Position numbers and translations under genes: made by a program. From NCBI GenBank assembly GCA_038373885.1, contig JAWZYV010013548.1, positions 62,001 through 126,000 of the forward strand: a stretch of 64,000 nucleotides of DNA, read 5' to 3'. The DNA is from Cheiracanthium punctorium (lineage: Eukaryota > Arthropoda > Arachnida > Araneae > Cheiracanthiidae). Positions 21,101 to 31,717 of this stretch are shown one piece after another; within the stretch, counting starts at the first letter, position 1; the number at the start of each line of letters is the position of its first letter. A model generated the notes under the pieces. It saw nothing but the letters and a program-made list of their open reading frames with translations, had not been told where the DNA came from and searched no databases.

Positions 21101-23180
21101 CAGTGGCGTACCGCAAAAGTCCGAGGCCTCCCCGCAAAAATTTTTCTCGGGCCCCCTTTGAATAATTTCTGTAATTGCCAGGTTTTTATGTATTCCCTTG
21201 CATTTCCCTTACGACTGACTGAACATAAATATTAAAAAGACTTTTTACACAAATGAAGTGTTTTGTTAATGGTCGATTCCACTTCTATTAGGAACTAGCA
21301 AATATCCCGTTCTTTCTGCACGGTGAGAATTGCTTTTCTTACTTTCTTTAGTAGGAAGAAGGAATCTGTGCTTGTGTAAATGTCACTTCTTCGTAGGAAG
21401 TTGTACAGTCCTAGGTGGAAATGGTGTGAAGTTTCGGAAAGATCTGATATTTTTTAAGATCTAATTTAGGGTAAAAAGAATACTCCACGCTTATATACTC
21501 CAAATTGCCATTTTGATGCAAGTAAATTACATCATCAGTCATTTTTTGAGAAATATCTGATAACATATAACCAAATATTGCACACTATGGCAATCATTAG
21601 GCAAGGTTAAAAAAAAGTTCTCTACGAAGGTTTTTAAATCCTGACATAAGACATTTGCAATCTCATTTCAAATTTAAAAGTGAATTCTATAGCTTCTACG
21701 GAAAACAAAGAAGCTCAATTTAATAATTCATGGCACACGGAGATTAAAAAACAAATACTATTCCTATGCTAATCCAGTGGTCGATGGAGACGAAAATGGG
21801 GTTCGTTTTTACGGACCCTTCACAAAATTACAATAGATTAAAACGGCTCCTTAACAAAATTACAATCGATTAAAACGGCCCCTTCACGAAACTACAATCG
21901 ATTAGAGCGGCCCTTCATTAGTATTTTACCCTCTATTTTAATCTGTTTTATCAATTATTTTAATAAATAAGTGACTTTTATTAAAATTGGAATGAAAATT
22001 AGCTCAAATAAGTGTTAAAATTCACAAAATTAAGCAATTTTTGCAATAATGGAACCCTGGAAAAAGTTTCTGGATCGACCCCTGCAATCAGAATTTGAAA
22101 ATTTACGGAATTATATCAAGTTTAACGTCCTTTTTTTTTCATTACAGTCTGTTAACATAAATGGGTTTCTAAGTCATTTTCCAACTTGTCAGTCTCATTA
22201 ACAACGACTGACTGACTGACTGAAAAGTGACTTAGTGGAGTTCCTGCTTGAATCAAGCTAACCTCCGGTGTGAAATGCAAGGTCTGAACTTTGAGTTGTA
22301 TGATGGTGAAAATGCGGCGAAGCCGCGAAAAGTCTCATTAACAACGGCAATGTCACTTATATAAAAAGATATTTCATATTGGTCAACTTTTACTCATTGG
22401 GGTATCGGGGAAGTACTTTGAACATGAAAATTGAGAAAATTCACTAAAAATGAGAATTAGATTTTCGAAATTATAAAGTCGCCTGAGGCGTTTTTCATAT
22501 CGTTTTAGAAATCTGTTGAAATTTTCAAGCCGATGGATCGTGCAGTGTGGATTTGTATTCGTATACTAGATAGAGAGACAAACTTTCATACTTATAAATC
22601 TAATAGTGCTAATTTATCAGGAGCACATAAGTATTTAAAGTATCGCATCAGTTTTTTAGCAAAGACTATGATGTTACAGTTGTTTAAAGTAAGAGGGCTG
22701 TCGGGATTTCAATGAGAGAAGAATAAGCGCTAGGAGAAATCACACTGTAAATTTTTGGATGCCTTCTATTTATATTTTTTGCCAGCTCTTTGTAAGGTGT
22801 TTCAGAACAAAAATTTTATCTCTTATGCTCTGCTGTTACCTTTAAAAAACGAAAAGTTTTTCTTTCCAACGTTCCGATTAGGCATTATCCACTACAACTG
22901 TCCGAAGGTATTTTGGCCATTTCATTATGGGGCACCCAGTGGGCGGCCAGCGTTACCCCCTATAAAGGGACGGACAAGCTAACATATCCGTGTCCAAGCC
23001 GGAATTAGAACTCGGACCCAAGGCGTAATAGAACTACACCACCTGGGCGGCAAAAAGCGAAAAATCATATCTGTAAGTACTTCATTTTATTTTTTAAATA
23101 ACTCATTGTGTGGGGGCCCCTCTTCAGCCGAGCCCCCCCCCCCGCACTGCGGGGTTGCGGGGGTTTACGGTACGTCACTG
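21101..23180. mobile_element. hAT-type element, 2.08 kb, no intact transposase
   Basis: Ends are CAGTGGCGTACCGCAAAAG and, inverted from the right, CAGTGACGTACCGTAAAC. The exact 8-bp duplication AAGAAGAG flanks it (21,093-21,100 and 23,181-23,188). The paralogous P1 copy at about 39,991-40,005 lacks the insertion and shows one target copy, an independent proof of the boundaries. Inside there is no readable transposase; a CTGA microsatellite (about 22,207-22,221) and a minus-strand SINE (22,915-23,053) are present. Confidence 0.9.
22915..23053 (-). repeat. tRNA-derived SINE (minus strand) inside the hAT element
   Basis: On the minus strand the head reads CCGCCCAGGTGGTGTAGTTC (A-box region) and GGGTCCGAGTTCTAATTCC (B-box region), spaced as in a tRNA promoter. 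The following body, on the plus strand GCGTTACCCCCTATAAAGGG, matches the fragment at 9,945. It is younger than, or carried by, the hAT element. Confidence 0.6.
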
Positions 23181-23430
23181 AAGAAGAGTCTAAGGGAGAA
23201 GGGGACAATTCCAAGTGAGAATGTGAGTGAGGGGTGCTTCTTTCCGTTCGACCTCCTGGCTCTCTGGCTGTGAAAGCGTTGTAATGGGAATCAACGCCTT
23301 GCCCAGCGTAAGCTCAAGGTAGAAGACGTAAAGCGCATGCTCCAGTTTCTGGTAGTGCGAATATAGCTAAGTCACTTCCAACTTCTTGCTCATCTCGAGA
23401 AGCGTGTTTCCACGTCACATCGCAACGCCT
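23181..23430. repeat. Interspersed repeat P1, copy a, right part
   Basis: Matches about 39,996-40,234 across words such as GACCTCCTGG, CTGTGAAAGCGTTGTAATGG and CATCTCGAGAAGCGTGTTT. The open frame on the minus strand of the second copy (39,925-40,230) is not conserved here, so it is not treated as coding. Confidence 0.7.
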
Positions 23431-23585
23431 CGTTGTCTGGTCATTCGGGAGGCGGGCGACAAAGGAAAAACATTTGGATTCTTATAAATTCATTCAATTA
23501 AATTATCGGATCCTGCCCCTGCTTTTGATTGGGCGTGAACACACGACTTGCACACCCTGAGAAAACGCCCTGTGAAAACGCCCGA

Positions 23586-23672
23586 GAAAACGCCACTGGT
23601 AGCTCTAAGCGACACATGCAGTGACGTGAGCTGCCCTCTCCCAGCAAGCAAGCTAAACCAAGCAAGGTTTCC
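23586..23672 (+). repeat. SINE family B tail fragment
   Basis: GTAGCTCTAAGCGACACATG and GTGACGTGAGCTGCCCTCTC, then CCAGCAAGCAAGCTAAAC, match the 3' part of the family B SINE at 27,260-27,320. The tRNA-like head is absent. Confidence 0.55.
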
Positions 23673-24193
23673 AAACTTACTTGGAGTAGGTTTCCAAACC
23701 TACAGAATCTGTTGTTGCATCTTATTAGGACAGTGGTTTGAAAAAATCATGTGATTTTGATACATAAGAACAAGAAACTAAGTCAGACACTTGGAAATAT
23801 TTAGGATGTCTTTTCAAAATCTGTACTAGGCACTGTAATAAACGATAAATGCATTCCAGTTCAGAAACTTTCAGATTTTTTTAAAATTGAAACCTGATGT
23901 TTTGTTGTAAGTTTAAAAACCTTTATCAAACATGAATGAATACTATTGGCGTAACTAGGTGGGGGTTAATCCCTACATAGAACTATTTTAGAACCATTTA
24001 AGATTGTAGTTTTTATATTTACTGCAAGAATATGGATAGAGCCTTTTAGTGGGGGTGGTTGGAGTGTTCAGCTTGTTACAAATAAGAAAATTCGCTTAAA
24101 ATCATTTATTTTTTACATTTTCTAAAAAGCCAAAGATAATTTCCCTCTTTGCTTACAGTTACGTTTTTTTTTTCTTTCTTTCATTTTATTTAT

Positions 24194-24470
24194 TTATTTA
24201 TTCGTCTTCGAATATCCGCTGACACGGATATGATTTCGGATCCAAATATGGATACCTAGCAACCTCAAATGGTGAAGTGGTGAAAAAAGAAATTTTTGAC
24301 TTCTCATTTTCAGAAAGTGTGGCCTAAACACAATGGCTGAGAATGTTCTGTAAGGCAAAATTACACGTGGGGTATCTGCCCAGGTGCGTGATGCCTTGAA
24401 AGGTAGAGTTTTGAAGGGTTTCTCACGCATCCAGGCTACATCTGGAGAAAACTATCGACACTTACTGGGC
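24194..24470 (-). repeat. SINE family A fragment (minus strand) next to GGATAT repeats
   Basis: On the plus strand CACGTGGGGTATCTGCCCAGG, GGGTTTCTCACGCATCC and GGCTACATCTGGAGAAAAC correspond to the body of the minus-strand family A SINE (compare 33,880-34,080). The head is missing. At 24,215-24,260 it abuts GGATATGATTTCGGATCC words related to those at 210. Limits are approximate. Confidence 0.45.
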
Positions 24471-24548
24471 ACAAAATTATGCTGTAATTGTGTATATATT
24501 ATATAACTTTGGAAAAGGGTGGGCAAAACTGGGCAAAATTTTTATGGC

Positions 24549-24683
24549 ATGAAATTTAACACACGTTTGCCGACTAGTGCTCCTGCCGAAAGACCTTTTT
24601 CCTTTGCAGGTATTATAAATGCTCCAAAAAGAAATTTACAAAGCGATAATCTGTTCAAAACCCGAGCCTTTTCGGTAATGAGG
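24549..24683 (+). pseudogene. hAT transposase C-terminal dimerisation-domain fragment
   Basis: The frame gives KFNTRLPTSAPAERPFSFAG followed by IINAPKRNLQSDNL. The pattern LPTSAPxERxFSxAGxxxxxKRNxLSD is the C-terminal dimerisation motif of hAT transposases. No upstream catalytic or BED-finger part is present. A second copy, lacking its left part, is at 34,612-34,740, and a short DNA remnant of the same block lies at 31,082-31,122. Confidence 0.8.
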
Positions 24684-24748
24684 CCCTGGTTAAACGTTCG
24701 TAAAAAAGTTTAGTACAGCTAGACATTCTACATTTTCCAGAGTCTCTT

Positions 24749-25183
24749 ACAAAGCCGCTCGAAATTAGCATTGCTCCTTAAAAAAAAAAAAAAAGAGCGA
24801 GAGAGAGATTTAAAAAGTCCTTGCTGTCAATTTAGTTTGCAGTATGCAAGGTGGTTTTTTTACGCTCACAAATAGGAAATACATAAGGAAGCCTTGATAT
24901 TGATAGGTCAAGAGTGAGAAATCAAAAATCACTTAAGGCAGCAGGAGGCAAGGGCAGCTCCAGTGAGAGGGCCATAACACGGGGTCAGTGGCGTAGCCAA
25001 GGGAAGCGATAGGGGGGTCACAATCCCCATGAGTAATTTTTTGCCATACAAAATATATATTCTTGTCACACACGCGTATACATATGTATGAGTTGCAATA
25101 GTCGTATCCCCGCCCCCTCCCCCCCCAAAAAAAACTTTCTGGCTACGCCACTGCACGGGGTCCATGGCCCCCTCCGAAATTCT
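24749..25183. repeat. Interspersed repeat P2, copy a
   Basis: Matches 28,376-28,824: both start AAAGCCGCTCGAAATTAGC, then an A-run and GAGA tract, and end GGTCCATGGCCCCCTCCGAA. Both copies contain the same CAGTGGCG-family MITE at the same position, so that MITE predates the duplication. Confidence 0.8.
24986..25153. mobile_element. hAT-type MITE (CAGTGGCGTA family) in P2 copy a
   Basis: CAGTGGCGTAGCCAAGGG to GGCTACGCCACTG, with the exact 8-bp duplication CACGGGGT at 24,978-24,985 and 25,154-25,161. A C-rich run sits near the right end. Confidence 0.9.
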
Positions 25184-25423
25184 GTTTTGCAAATTTAAAT
25201 TTGCATACTTATTGATTTCACACATTCAATTTGCATTTACAGCAATGTAAATAGTTTGAGTGGCCCCCTGCGAGAATTCAGTCAAGAGCCACCCTTGGCA
25301 GGAGGAGGGGGGTAGACAAGGGGGAAGAAAGGAAGAGCGAAAAAAAAAAACTCACCAAGAGAAACAGACAATGTTGTACAGATGTATTTCAAGAAATTCA
25401 CTTTCGGGAAAAATGATCTATTG

Positions 25424-25485
25424 AAAATAAATAAATAAATAAATAAATAAATAAATGAATAAATAAATAAATATATATATAAATA
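25424..25485. repeat. (AAAT)n microsatellite
   Basis: About fifteen AAAT units with few interruptions. The minus-strand frame across it (YLFIYLFI-type repeats) is a translation of the microsatellite, not a gene. Confidence 0.9.
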
Positions 25486-25711
25486 AAAGTAAGGTATGAA
25501 ACATAAAAAGCTGTTCAAAAAGCTAGTTTAAAAAAAAAAAAAACAAATCATTCTTTTTCTAAATCATAGTGCTTAGAATAATTATACCAACTTTTAAAAG
25601 TGCTTTTCATAATTTCTTTATTAAATTGCATACTGTTAAGTAAATTAATACAATGACACACTTTTCTTTACTAGTAATATATGAATGCGTCTTGTGTTTG
25701 TGTGATTATGA

Positions 25712-25930
25712 CACCGCTACACTAAAACTACCTGCCTAGGATGGGGGGTGCCTAGGTAGGAGAACATTCTAAGGGGTTCTAACGCGTATTCACCTTACAA
25801 CTGGAGAAAACCTACCAAAAATCCAGACCGTCAGAACGGCAGCTGCGCGATGGGACCCGAACCCAGGACTTTCACACTTCGGCCGTCTACCATTTTGAGT
25901 GACATAACCACAGTGCTATGGTGAGGCTAT
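25712..25930 (-). repeat. tRNA-derived SINE, family A (minus strand)
   Basis: On the minus strand the tRNA-like head reads ACCATAGCACTGTGGTTATG (A-box region) and CCTGGGTTCGGGTCCC (B-box), followed by a body with GGTTTTCTCCAGTTGTAAGG and GAATACGCGTTAGAACCCC. Shared by both P3 copies, so it predates that duplication. Confidence 0.75.
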
Positions 25931-26689
25931 GAATGCATCTTAAAGTCGAAATATAATTTAACTCATCTTCGTTTAGAAATATATTTAATTTTATATTTCA
26001 ATTCCATTCGTTATCATTAAAAAATAACGTTCAATAAATACTAGTCAGTTTTGATTTCATGCCTTTTAAGATGCAATTTATTTCAGGAAAAATTCATGTA
26101 TATAATAAAAAAATAAAAAATAGTTTCTGTTAAATTTGTTTGTTCATCTCAAAATACGTTTGAATAAAATAAACTAGAAGTTTCTGTAGAAAGTTTTACT
26201 TATTCTTAATTGAAGTTTTAGACGTATTTTGTATTTTGTGTGTATTTTGTATTTTTTCAATTTAGAAAGTATTTTGCATTTTGTAATTTTTTGTGTTTGA
26301 ATAAATGTAATTTGTATTTTGTATCGAAAATACATTTTTTATGTACTTTGCCCAACTCTGACACACACACACGGAAAAAAATTCAATATTTTGGCGGCTT
26401 TTTTTAATGGGTCGCTTTTTCATATAAAATATCACGTGTTTTCAAGGCCGTAGCTGGGGTGGGGGGTGGGGGTATCATGGAGATTTGATTCCCCCCCCCT
26501 ACCTAAATTTTAGTCATTGCAATAGTACAGTGAAACCCTTTAACAGCCACCACCGAACAAGAGAAACCTCCAAAGACCGGCCACTTATCTGAGGTACCGA
26601 ACGCGTTCCTTACGATTAACATTAGAGATAACCTCTCAACAACGAATTCCGAATGACGGCCACCGATCGGCATCACGAAAAAATCTTAA

Positions 26690-26966
26690 CCCATTTGTGC
26701 CTGGATATTTTTGCGACTTTCTTCGATTTTTACTGATAACAGAAATAATAGATATATTTCTGATGTCAACTTCTTGAACAAGGGATGATTTCTTTTAAAA
26801 TCATTATGCATAAAAATCAAAATATCAACATCCTACTTGGTCATGTTAAAATATTTTGTAGAGTTGAGGCTCAATACTCATGAATAAAGGCTAGGAAAAA
26901 AAAAATAACGTTTTCGACTAATAGCGAAAATGCCGTCCCAAAAAAGGGACACTAGGCATAAATGGG
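26690..26966. mobile_element. piggyBac-type MITE, 277 bp
   Basis: Flanked on both sides by TTAA (26,686-26,689 and 26,967-26,970), with ends CCCATTTGTGCCTGG and, inverted, CCCATTTATGCCTAG. TTAA targets and CCC-starting ends are diagnostic of piggyBac. The paralogous site in P3 copy b (about 35,834) has no insertion, confirming it as a discrete later event. Confidence 0.85.
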
Positions 26967-27039
26967 TTAACAATCACCCAAATGCGCTTTTCGATCCCCC
27001 CCCCCAAAGTGTGATCAATGTAAACTTTATTTGCCAACA

Positions 27040-27320
27040 GGCCGTGGTAGCCCAATGGTTAAGGCGTTGGACTCCTGGGTTCTATTCCGACGCACCATTA
27101 AAGACCACCGTGCACATGCGGGGTACGTGAGCATTAAATCCGTGGTTCCGAAAGTCCTCTATACGGTCGCTAGCAGTTTCCGAGGGGTGCCAATATTCAG
27201 AAGTCCCCCACCTTCTTATAAGGATCAAAATTGTGGCAGGAAAATTCCAGGAAGGACAAATGTAGCTCTAAATGCCACATTCAGTGACGTGAGCTGTCCT
27301 CTCCTGGCAAATAAACTTTA
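27040..27320 (+). repeat. tRNA-derived SINE, family B
   Basis: The head GGCCGTGGTAGCCCAATGG then TTAAGGCGTTGGACTC resembles the 5' half of a tRNA, with an intact A box; the B box is eroded (GGTTCTATTCC). The body runs through GTTTCCGAGGGGTGCCAATA to GTGACGTGAGCTGTCC. Better-preserved heads are at 35,908 and 38,914. Not a functional tRNA. Confidence 0.75.
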
Positions 27321-27949
27321 ATTGCGAAATCATAAAATAAACAAACTACTAATATCCAGCTACGCAAATACAGTTTATACCATCTGGGCAAACGCTCCAC
27401 TTTGACATTCCCCCAGGGCGTTTTGGAGTCCCAATTATTAACTTTATTTTTTTATATGAAACCTCTAAATACCACACTTCCGAAAGACCGTCCCTTTTGG
27501 ATAGTCCTACGGATTGCTGTTATTCGGAGGTTTCACTGAAGTTTTTTCTTTTTAGTTGATTCTGGAGATCAAAACCCCACAAGATTAAAATTGCAAAGAA
27601 TTTTAGTGCTACTTTCCAGAAATTTTTTGCTGCCTGCGGCCTTGCATGTTTTTGAGATTTTTATCGCCCTGAATGTTTTATAACTTATATAGATTGAACG
27701 CAGGGCCCGATTAACCTCTGAAGTGAGGGGAAGCTCAATTTCATTTCGAGGCTTCATCCTCTCCTTTTTGTTTGGGAGAAGTAAAGCTTAAATGATTTCC
27801 TTTTTAAAAAATATTTTATTCATTAATCGTCATAATAGTGTCGTTCATTGTAACGAGATTTTATAGTATTTTTGACTTTACTTATTTTTGACTAAAAAGT
27901 AAACTAAAAACATTACCTTACTGGAACATAAAATTTAATTTAGTCGTAT

Positions 27950-28180
27950 TTTTCATGAGACACGGTTTTATTTCAAGACTTTTTTGTTTTGACGACACGA
28001 TAAAATGCACAACATGAAAGTTTAGAATTAATTTTGACATTTGGAAGATGTTCAACATTACATATTGAAACTCTACCCGTTTTTGTCGACCCAATGTTCC
28101 CCATAATAGAAAAAACTCTCTCAACTGCAGCAGATGTTTCAGGCAAAGACATCGCAAACTGAACCAATTTAGAAATGTTG
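27950..28180 (-). pseudogene. hAT transposase C-terminal fragment (minus strand)
   Basis: The minus-strand frame reads VQFAMSLPETSAAVERVFSI then MGNIGSTKTGRVS. The SLPxTxAxVERVFSxM...K.R.S pattern is the hAT dimerisation domain, of a different subfamily from that at 24.55 kb. A second, more decayed copy lies at 37,620-37,790 inside P3 copy b. Confidence 0.75.
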
Positions 28181-28375
28181 CGACATATAGTATCAGACTT
28201 CTGAAAAGCCTTAAAAATAGCTTTCCACTTCTCTTCATTGTGAAGCTTTACAATAACTTAAAGGTAAGATAATAACAAAATTTTGAATTTGTGTAGCAGT
28301 TTTTCATTCATTTTTGGGTCCCCTTCAAATTATGAAGGAAGGTCAAGCTTTCCTAGCCTTTTCGGAGGGATTCTT

Positions 28376-28404
28376 TAGAAAGCCGCTCGAAATTAGCATT
28401 GCTC

Positions 28405-28440
<36 letters not shown>

Positions 28441-28824
28441 GAGAGAGAGAGAGAGATTTAAAAAGTCCTTGCTTTCAGTTTAATTTGCAGTATGCAAGGT
28501 GGCTTTTTTTTACGCTCATAAATAGGAAATACATAAGGAAGCCTTGGCATTGATAGGTCAAGAGTGAGAAATCAAAAATCATCTAAGGCAGCAGGAGGCA
28601 AGGACGGCTCCAGTGAGAGTGCCATAACACGGGGTCAGTGGCGTAGCCAAGGGAGGCGATAGGGGTCACAACCCCCATGAGGAATTTTTTGCCATACAAA
28701 ATGTGTATTCTTATCACACACGCGTATACATATGTATGAGTTGCAATAGTCGTAAACCCCCACTCCCCATGAAAAATTTCTGGCTACACTACTGCACGGG
28801 GTCCATGGCCCCCTCCGAAATTTA
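28376..28824. repeat. Interspersed repeat P2, copy b
   Basis: Near-identical to 24,749-25,183 except for a longer A-run (about 31 A) and GAGA tract. It includes the CAGTGGCG-family MITE at 28,636-28,794, whose right end has mutated to GGCTACACTACTG. Confidence 0.8.
28636..28794. mobile_element. hAT-type MITE (CAGTGGCGTA family) in P2 copy b
   Basis: The duplicate of the MITE at 24,986, flanked by CACGGGGT on both sides. It was carried along with P2 and is not an independent insertion. Confidence 0.8.
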
Positions 28825-28839
28825 GAGCTGTGCTCGCGC

Positions 28840-29195
28840 ACAGCCAGCTGTCGTCAAAAAAGGGTCTCTAGATCTGTGGCACGCGATGAACGTTTCGATC
28901 GTCCGCCATCTTGCTGGTAGTTAAGTCGAGCGATGGCAACGCCTGCCCTTTTTTCAGCATTGGGCAATTATCGAGCTGGTCTCGCATTCTTCCATTTTTC
29001 AGCAGATGTCAGTGCTGTTAAAAATAATCGTGATCATTTTTTACGCGAAATGACGTACTAAAAAGTAAAGGGTTCTCGTGGAGCTATGTCACCCAACACT
29101 ATTTTTGTATAAATCCAATCTATTCTTCGTGACTGGCAACAGTCAGAACGTCAGAGTTTGGTGTTCCCAGAGCGGGATCACTGCGCGTTAAAGGG
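28840..29195. mobile_element. piggyBac-type MITE, left end eroded
   Basis: Matches 45,584-45,953 closely (shared words include CTGTGGCACG, CGTTTCGATCGTCCGCCATC, ACTGGCAACAGTCA). The right end reads GCGCGTTAAAGGG followed by TTAA at 29,196-29,199. The left CCCTTTGAGACG end seen in the other copy is missing or too diverged. Confidence 0.75.
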
Positions 29196-29203
29196 TTAAA
29201 GTG

Positions 29204-29500
29204 CACTACATCCTGAAGACTAGATTCGATTGAGTAGAAAGAAATTTATTTAAACGCTTGGTAAAGATAAAGTGTTCGGAAAGTCGAGTAAAGTCCCTCC
29301 AAACATATATGTATACACTTTCTCTTTTATGAGTGCTACATTGTGAATCGCGGTGTGTTGAATCCTCAAAAATCTAGGACGTCCATTGATACGGATAAGA
29401 AAACGAATAATTTGTCTTTATATCCGTGGATACGGATATGAAACGGATCATTTCCTTCTCATACAATGTGTGATATAGTATATATCCTAATAACTTTCAA
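29204..29500. repeat. Interspersed repeat P4, copy a
   Basis: Nearly identical to 38,464-38,780, including CTAGATTCGATTGAGTAG-type and GTTCGGAAAGTCGAGTAAAG words and the TATCCGTGGATACGGATATG block that resembles the subterminal repeats at 210 and 10,961. Possibly an end of the same hAT-like family. Confidence 0.7.
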
Positions 29501-31070
29501 AATCATTGTGGGTAATATATGGGCTACGAAACTTATAACAAATATTATCCCTATTTTTAGCCGATATGGGTATAAAGAATTAATCCAGATGATGTCATGA
29601 AATAGCTAGTTGGAACGGCAAGTAGAGCTAATATATTTTAAATCATTACTCTATTTTCCGGACTTGCTAGCCTAGTTATCTTTAAGATTAAGCTGCTGGT
29701 GCAGGACGTGACTACACGTAAGATAAAACCATGTATCTTTTAGTTCAAGTAATTTGTATTTATTGCAACTCTTTACAATTTAATAGCTTTCGCGATTAAA
29801 ATTATAATTTTATCTAAGTAGTTGAGAGATATTTATGTAAAACTGTACATGCAATTGTCTTAGTATGCTGAAACGGATCTTCAATTTTTATCCAGTCTAA
29901 GGGGTTGTGCAAGTTAAACCTATAATCACCTTTCTATAAAATATGTTAAGTACATAAATAAAATACTACTCAAAAGGATGATTCATGTGTAAAACTATGC
30001 ATTCATAGCATAAGTATAGCCAAACACTGAATTTAGTGATGCAGAAAGTTAAAAATATCTAACTTATATCGTATTGAATCTGTATAAATCAAGTTACACT
30101 ACTTGTGATATACAATAAAAATGTTTAGTGGATTACTAAAAATGCAATATTTTTCTCTAATTCATCTATAAAAAATCTAACAATAGAAAATATAAGCTAG
30201 TATAAACGCTCCCTAAAATCTAATCTATCAGAAATGTATTAAATTGGGTATAAATCTCTGAAGAAAAAATGTTTAGATAAAAAAGGTGTATACATCTAAA
30301 TCATTATTTGTAAAAACTATAGGTACTAAAATCTTTCTATGGTATAATTTTCTCTTTAAAGTTCCCTAACAGTAGAAGAAATGTATTGGTATCCTAAACC
30401 CTACTTTAATATTCTAGTAAACTGTTACTTATTAAATATGTGCTTTAATCTTAAATTCCGTGCCCATTTATTTTTTAAAGAAACAAAAACAACGCGTCTG
30501 CTGTGCTACGCCCTGCCGCCATTTATGCAAGGCTAGCGTGACATGGAAAAGCACAGTAAAAATTTATATTTGAAAAGTTAACACTCAAAATGTAATATTT
30601 GTGAATTGTTGCAACAAACAAGAAATCTGTGAGGAGCTGGGAAGCTGGAAAAAAAAAAAAGAGGCGGTAGTAGTTTTACCGGGTGGTTGGTGGGATCTCA
30701 TTTATAATAATATTTTTTGTTTCAAGTTTAATCCATAAAGTGCAGTTCATTTAAAAATATGTCAAAGAATCCCTTATTTTGATACTTAAAGACCGTTATT
30801 TTCATTTAAGAATACATCAAAGTCTGAAATTTTCTTTAAGCCCCCTTATTTGAAAAAATTAATAACTTTAATGACTGAAGAAATTAATAAGTCAAACTAA
30901 AGGGAAAAATTAAACAAAAACAAGCACTCTTATCAGCACTTTCGGTATCCGGTCTACTTTCTCTCAGCATCCTTAGCGCATCCGCTCCCCATCCTCCCTC
31001 AACACAGGGGCAGCACCTGTACGGCGTATCTCACTTTTAACATGGTACCTCATGGGGTGAACTCTCCTTT
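29500..31070. other. AT-rich stretch, no supported gene
   Basis: No open frame over 60 codons with plausible composition and no repeat end that I could pair. An A12 run near 30,650 is followed by GC-rich bases. The minus-strand frame at 30,973-31,176 overlaps a hAT remnant near 31,082 and is not a gene. Confidence 0.35.
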
Positions 31071-31717
31071 CTTCCCTACTGCCATGAAATTTAACACAAG
31101 TTTGCCGACTAGTGCTCCTGTCCAGTACCGTAAAAATAGGGAGGCAAGGCGGGGCGAATGCCCGGGGCTCCCGCACGTAGGGGCCTCAAAATCCATATAG
31201 CTATTTTCTCAACCTCTCGGGTTTTTTTTTTTCTTTTTTCTTTTTTGTCTTTTATGACTTTTTAGATTTGTGCATCTAAAATTCTAAACGGATAACCTAG
31301 CACTGTTTAAGCAGAAAACAAAAAAAGTTGCTTACTGCTTACAAAACAGCAACATCTCACCAACAGATCCGCTGTATTACGATGTCTACAGATGATTTTG
31401 AAAAGTTAAACTTATATGCCAGTAATTTAGAAACAAGGTTCTTTAACTAATGACCTTACCTTGTGTTCCCTTTTTTCTGAATTCTAGAAAAACATGATCT
31501 TGGCCTCAAAAAGCTACTCTGAAGAAAACATCCGTTTTGGCAGCCCCCTCTTATTTCTTAAATTTATCATATCACTTAGGTAATTTCAAGCAAAAGGGCT
31601 GTTTTTTCTTTTTGATGTAATTATTACTTACAAATATTTTACGCACTTACAAAGAATGTGTAGATGCATATTCAGTGGTGTACACTGACTTCCTGTAGAG
31701 AAGGGGTATGGAAGTAA

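Larger units (their letters stand above)
26528..27538. mobile_element. pogo-type non-autonomous element with nested insertions (P3 copy a)
   Basis: Left end CAGTGAAACCCTTTAACAGC after TA; the right end, inverted, is CAGTGAAACCTCCGAATAAC. The first ten bases match exactly. A piggyBac-type MITE (26,690-26,966) and a SINE B (27,040-27,320) lie inside; removing them leaves under 0.5 kb. No transposase remains. Confidence 0.65.
25540..28110. repeat. Segmental repeat P3, copy a
   Basis: Collinear with 34,715-37,790. Shared landmarks: a minus-strand SINE A (25,712 / 34,873), a TTTTGTATTTTG-rich block, a pogo-type terminus (26,528 / 35,672), SINE B (27,040 / 35,908), the second pogo-type terminus (27,538 / about 37,225) and a minus-strand hAT transposase tail. 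Copy a alone carries a piggyBac-type MITE at 26,690-26,966. Confidence 0.85.

Noticed and set aside
25282..25518. Minus-strand frame with repeated YLFIYLFI, superficially a membrane protein
   Set aside because: It is the translation of an (AAAT)n microsatellite.
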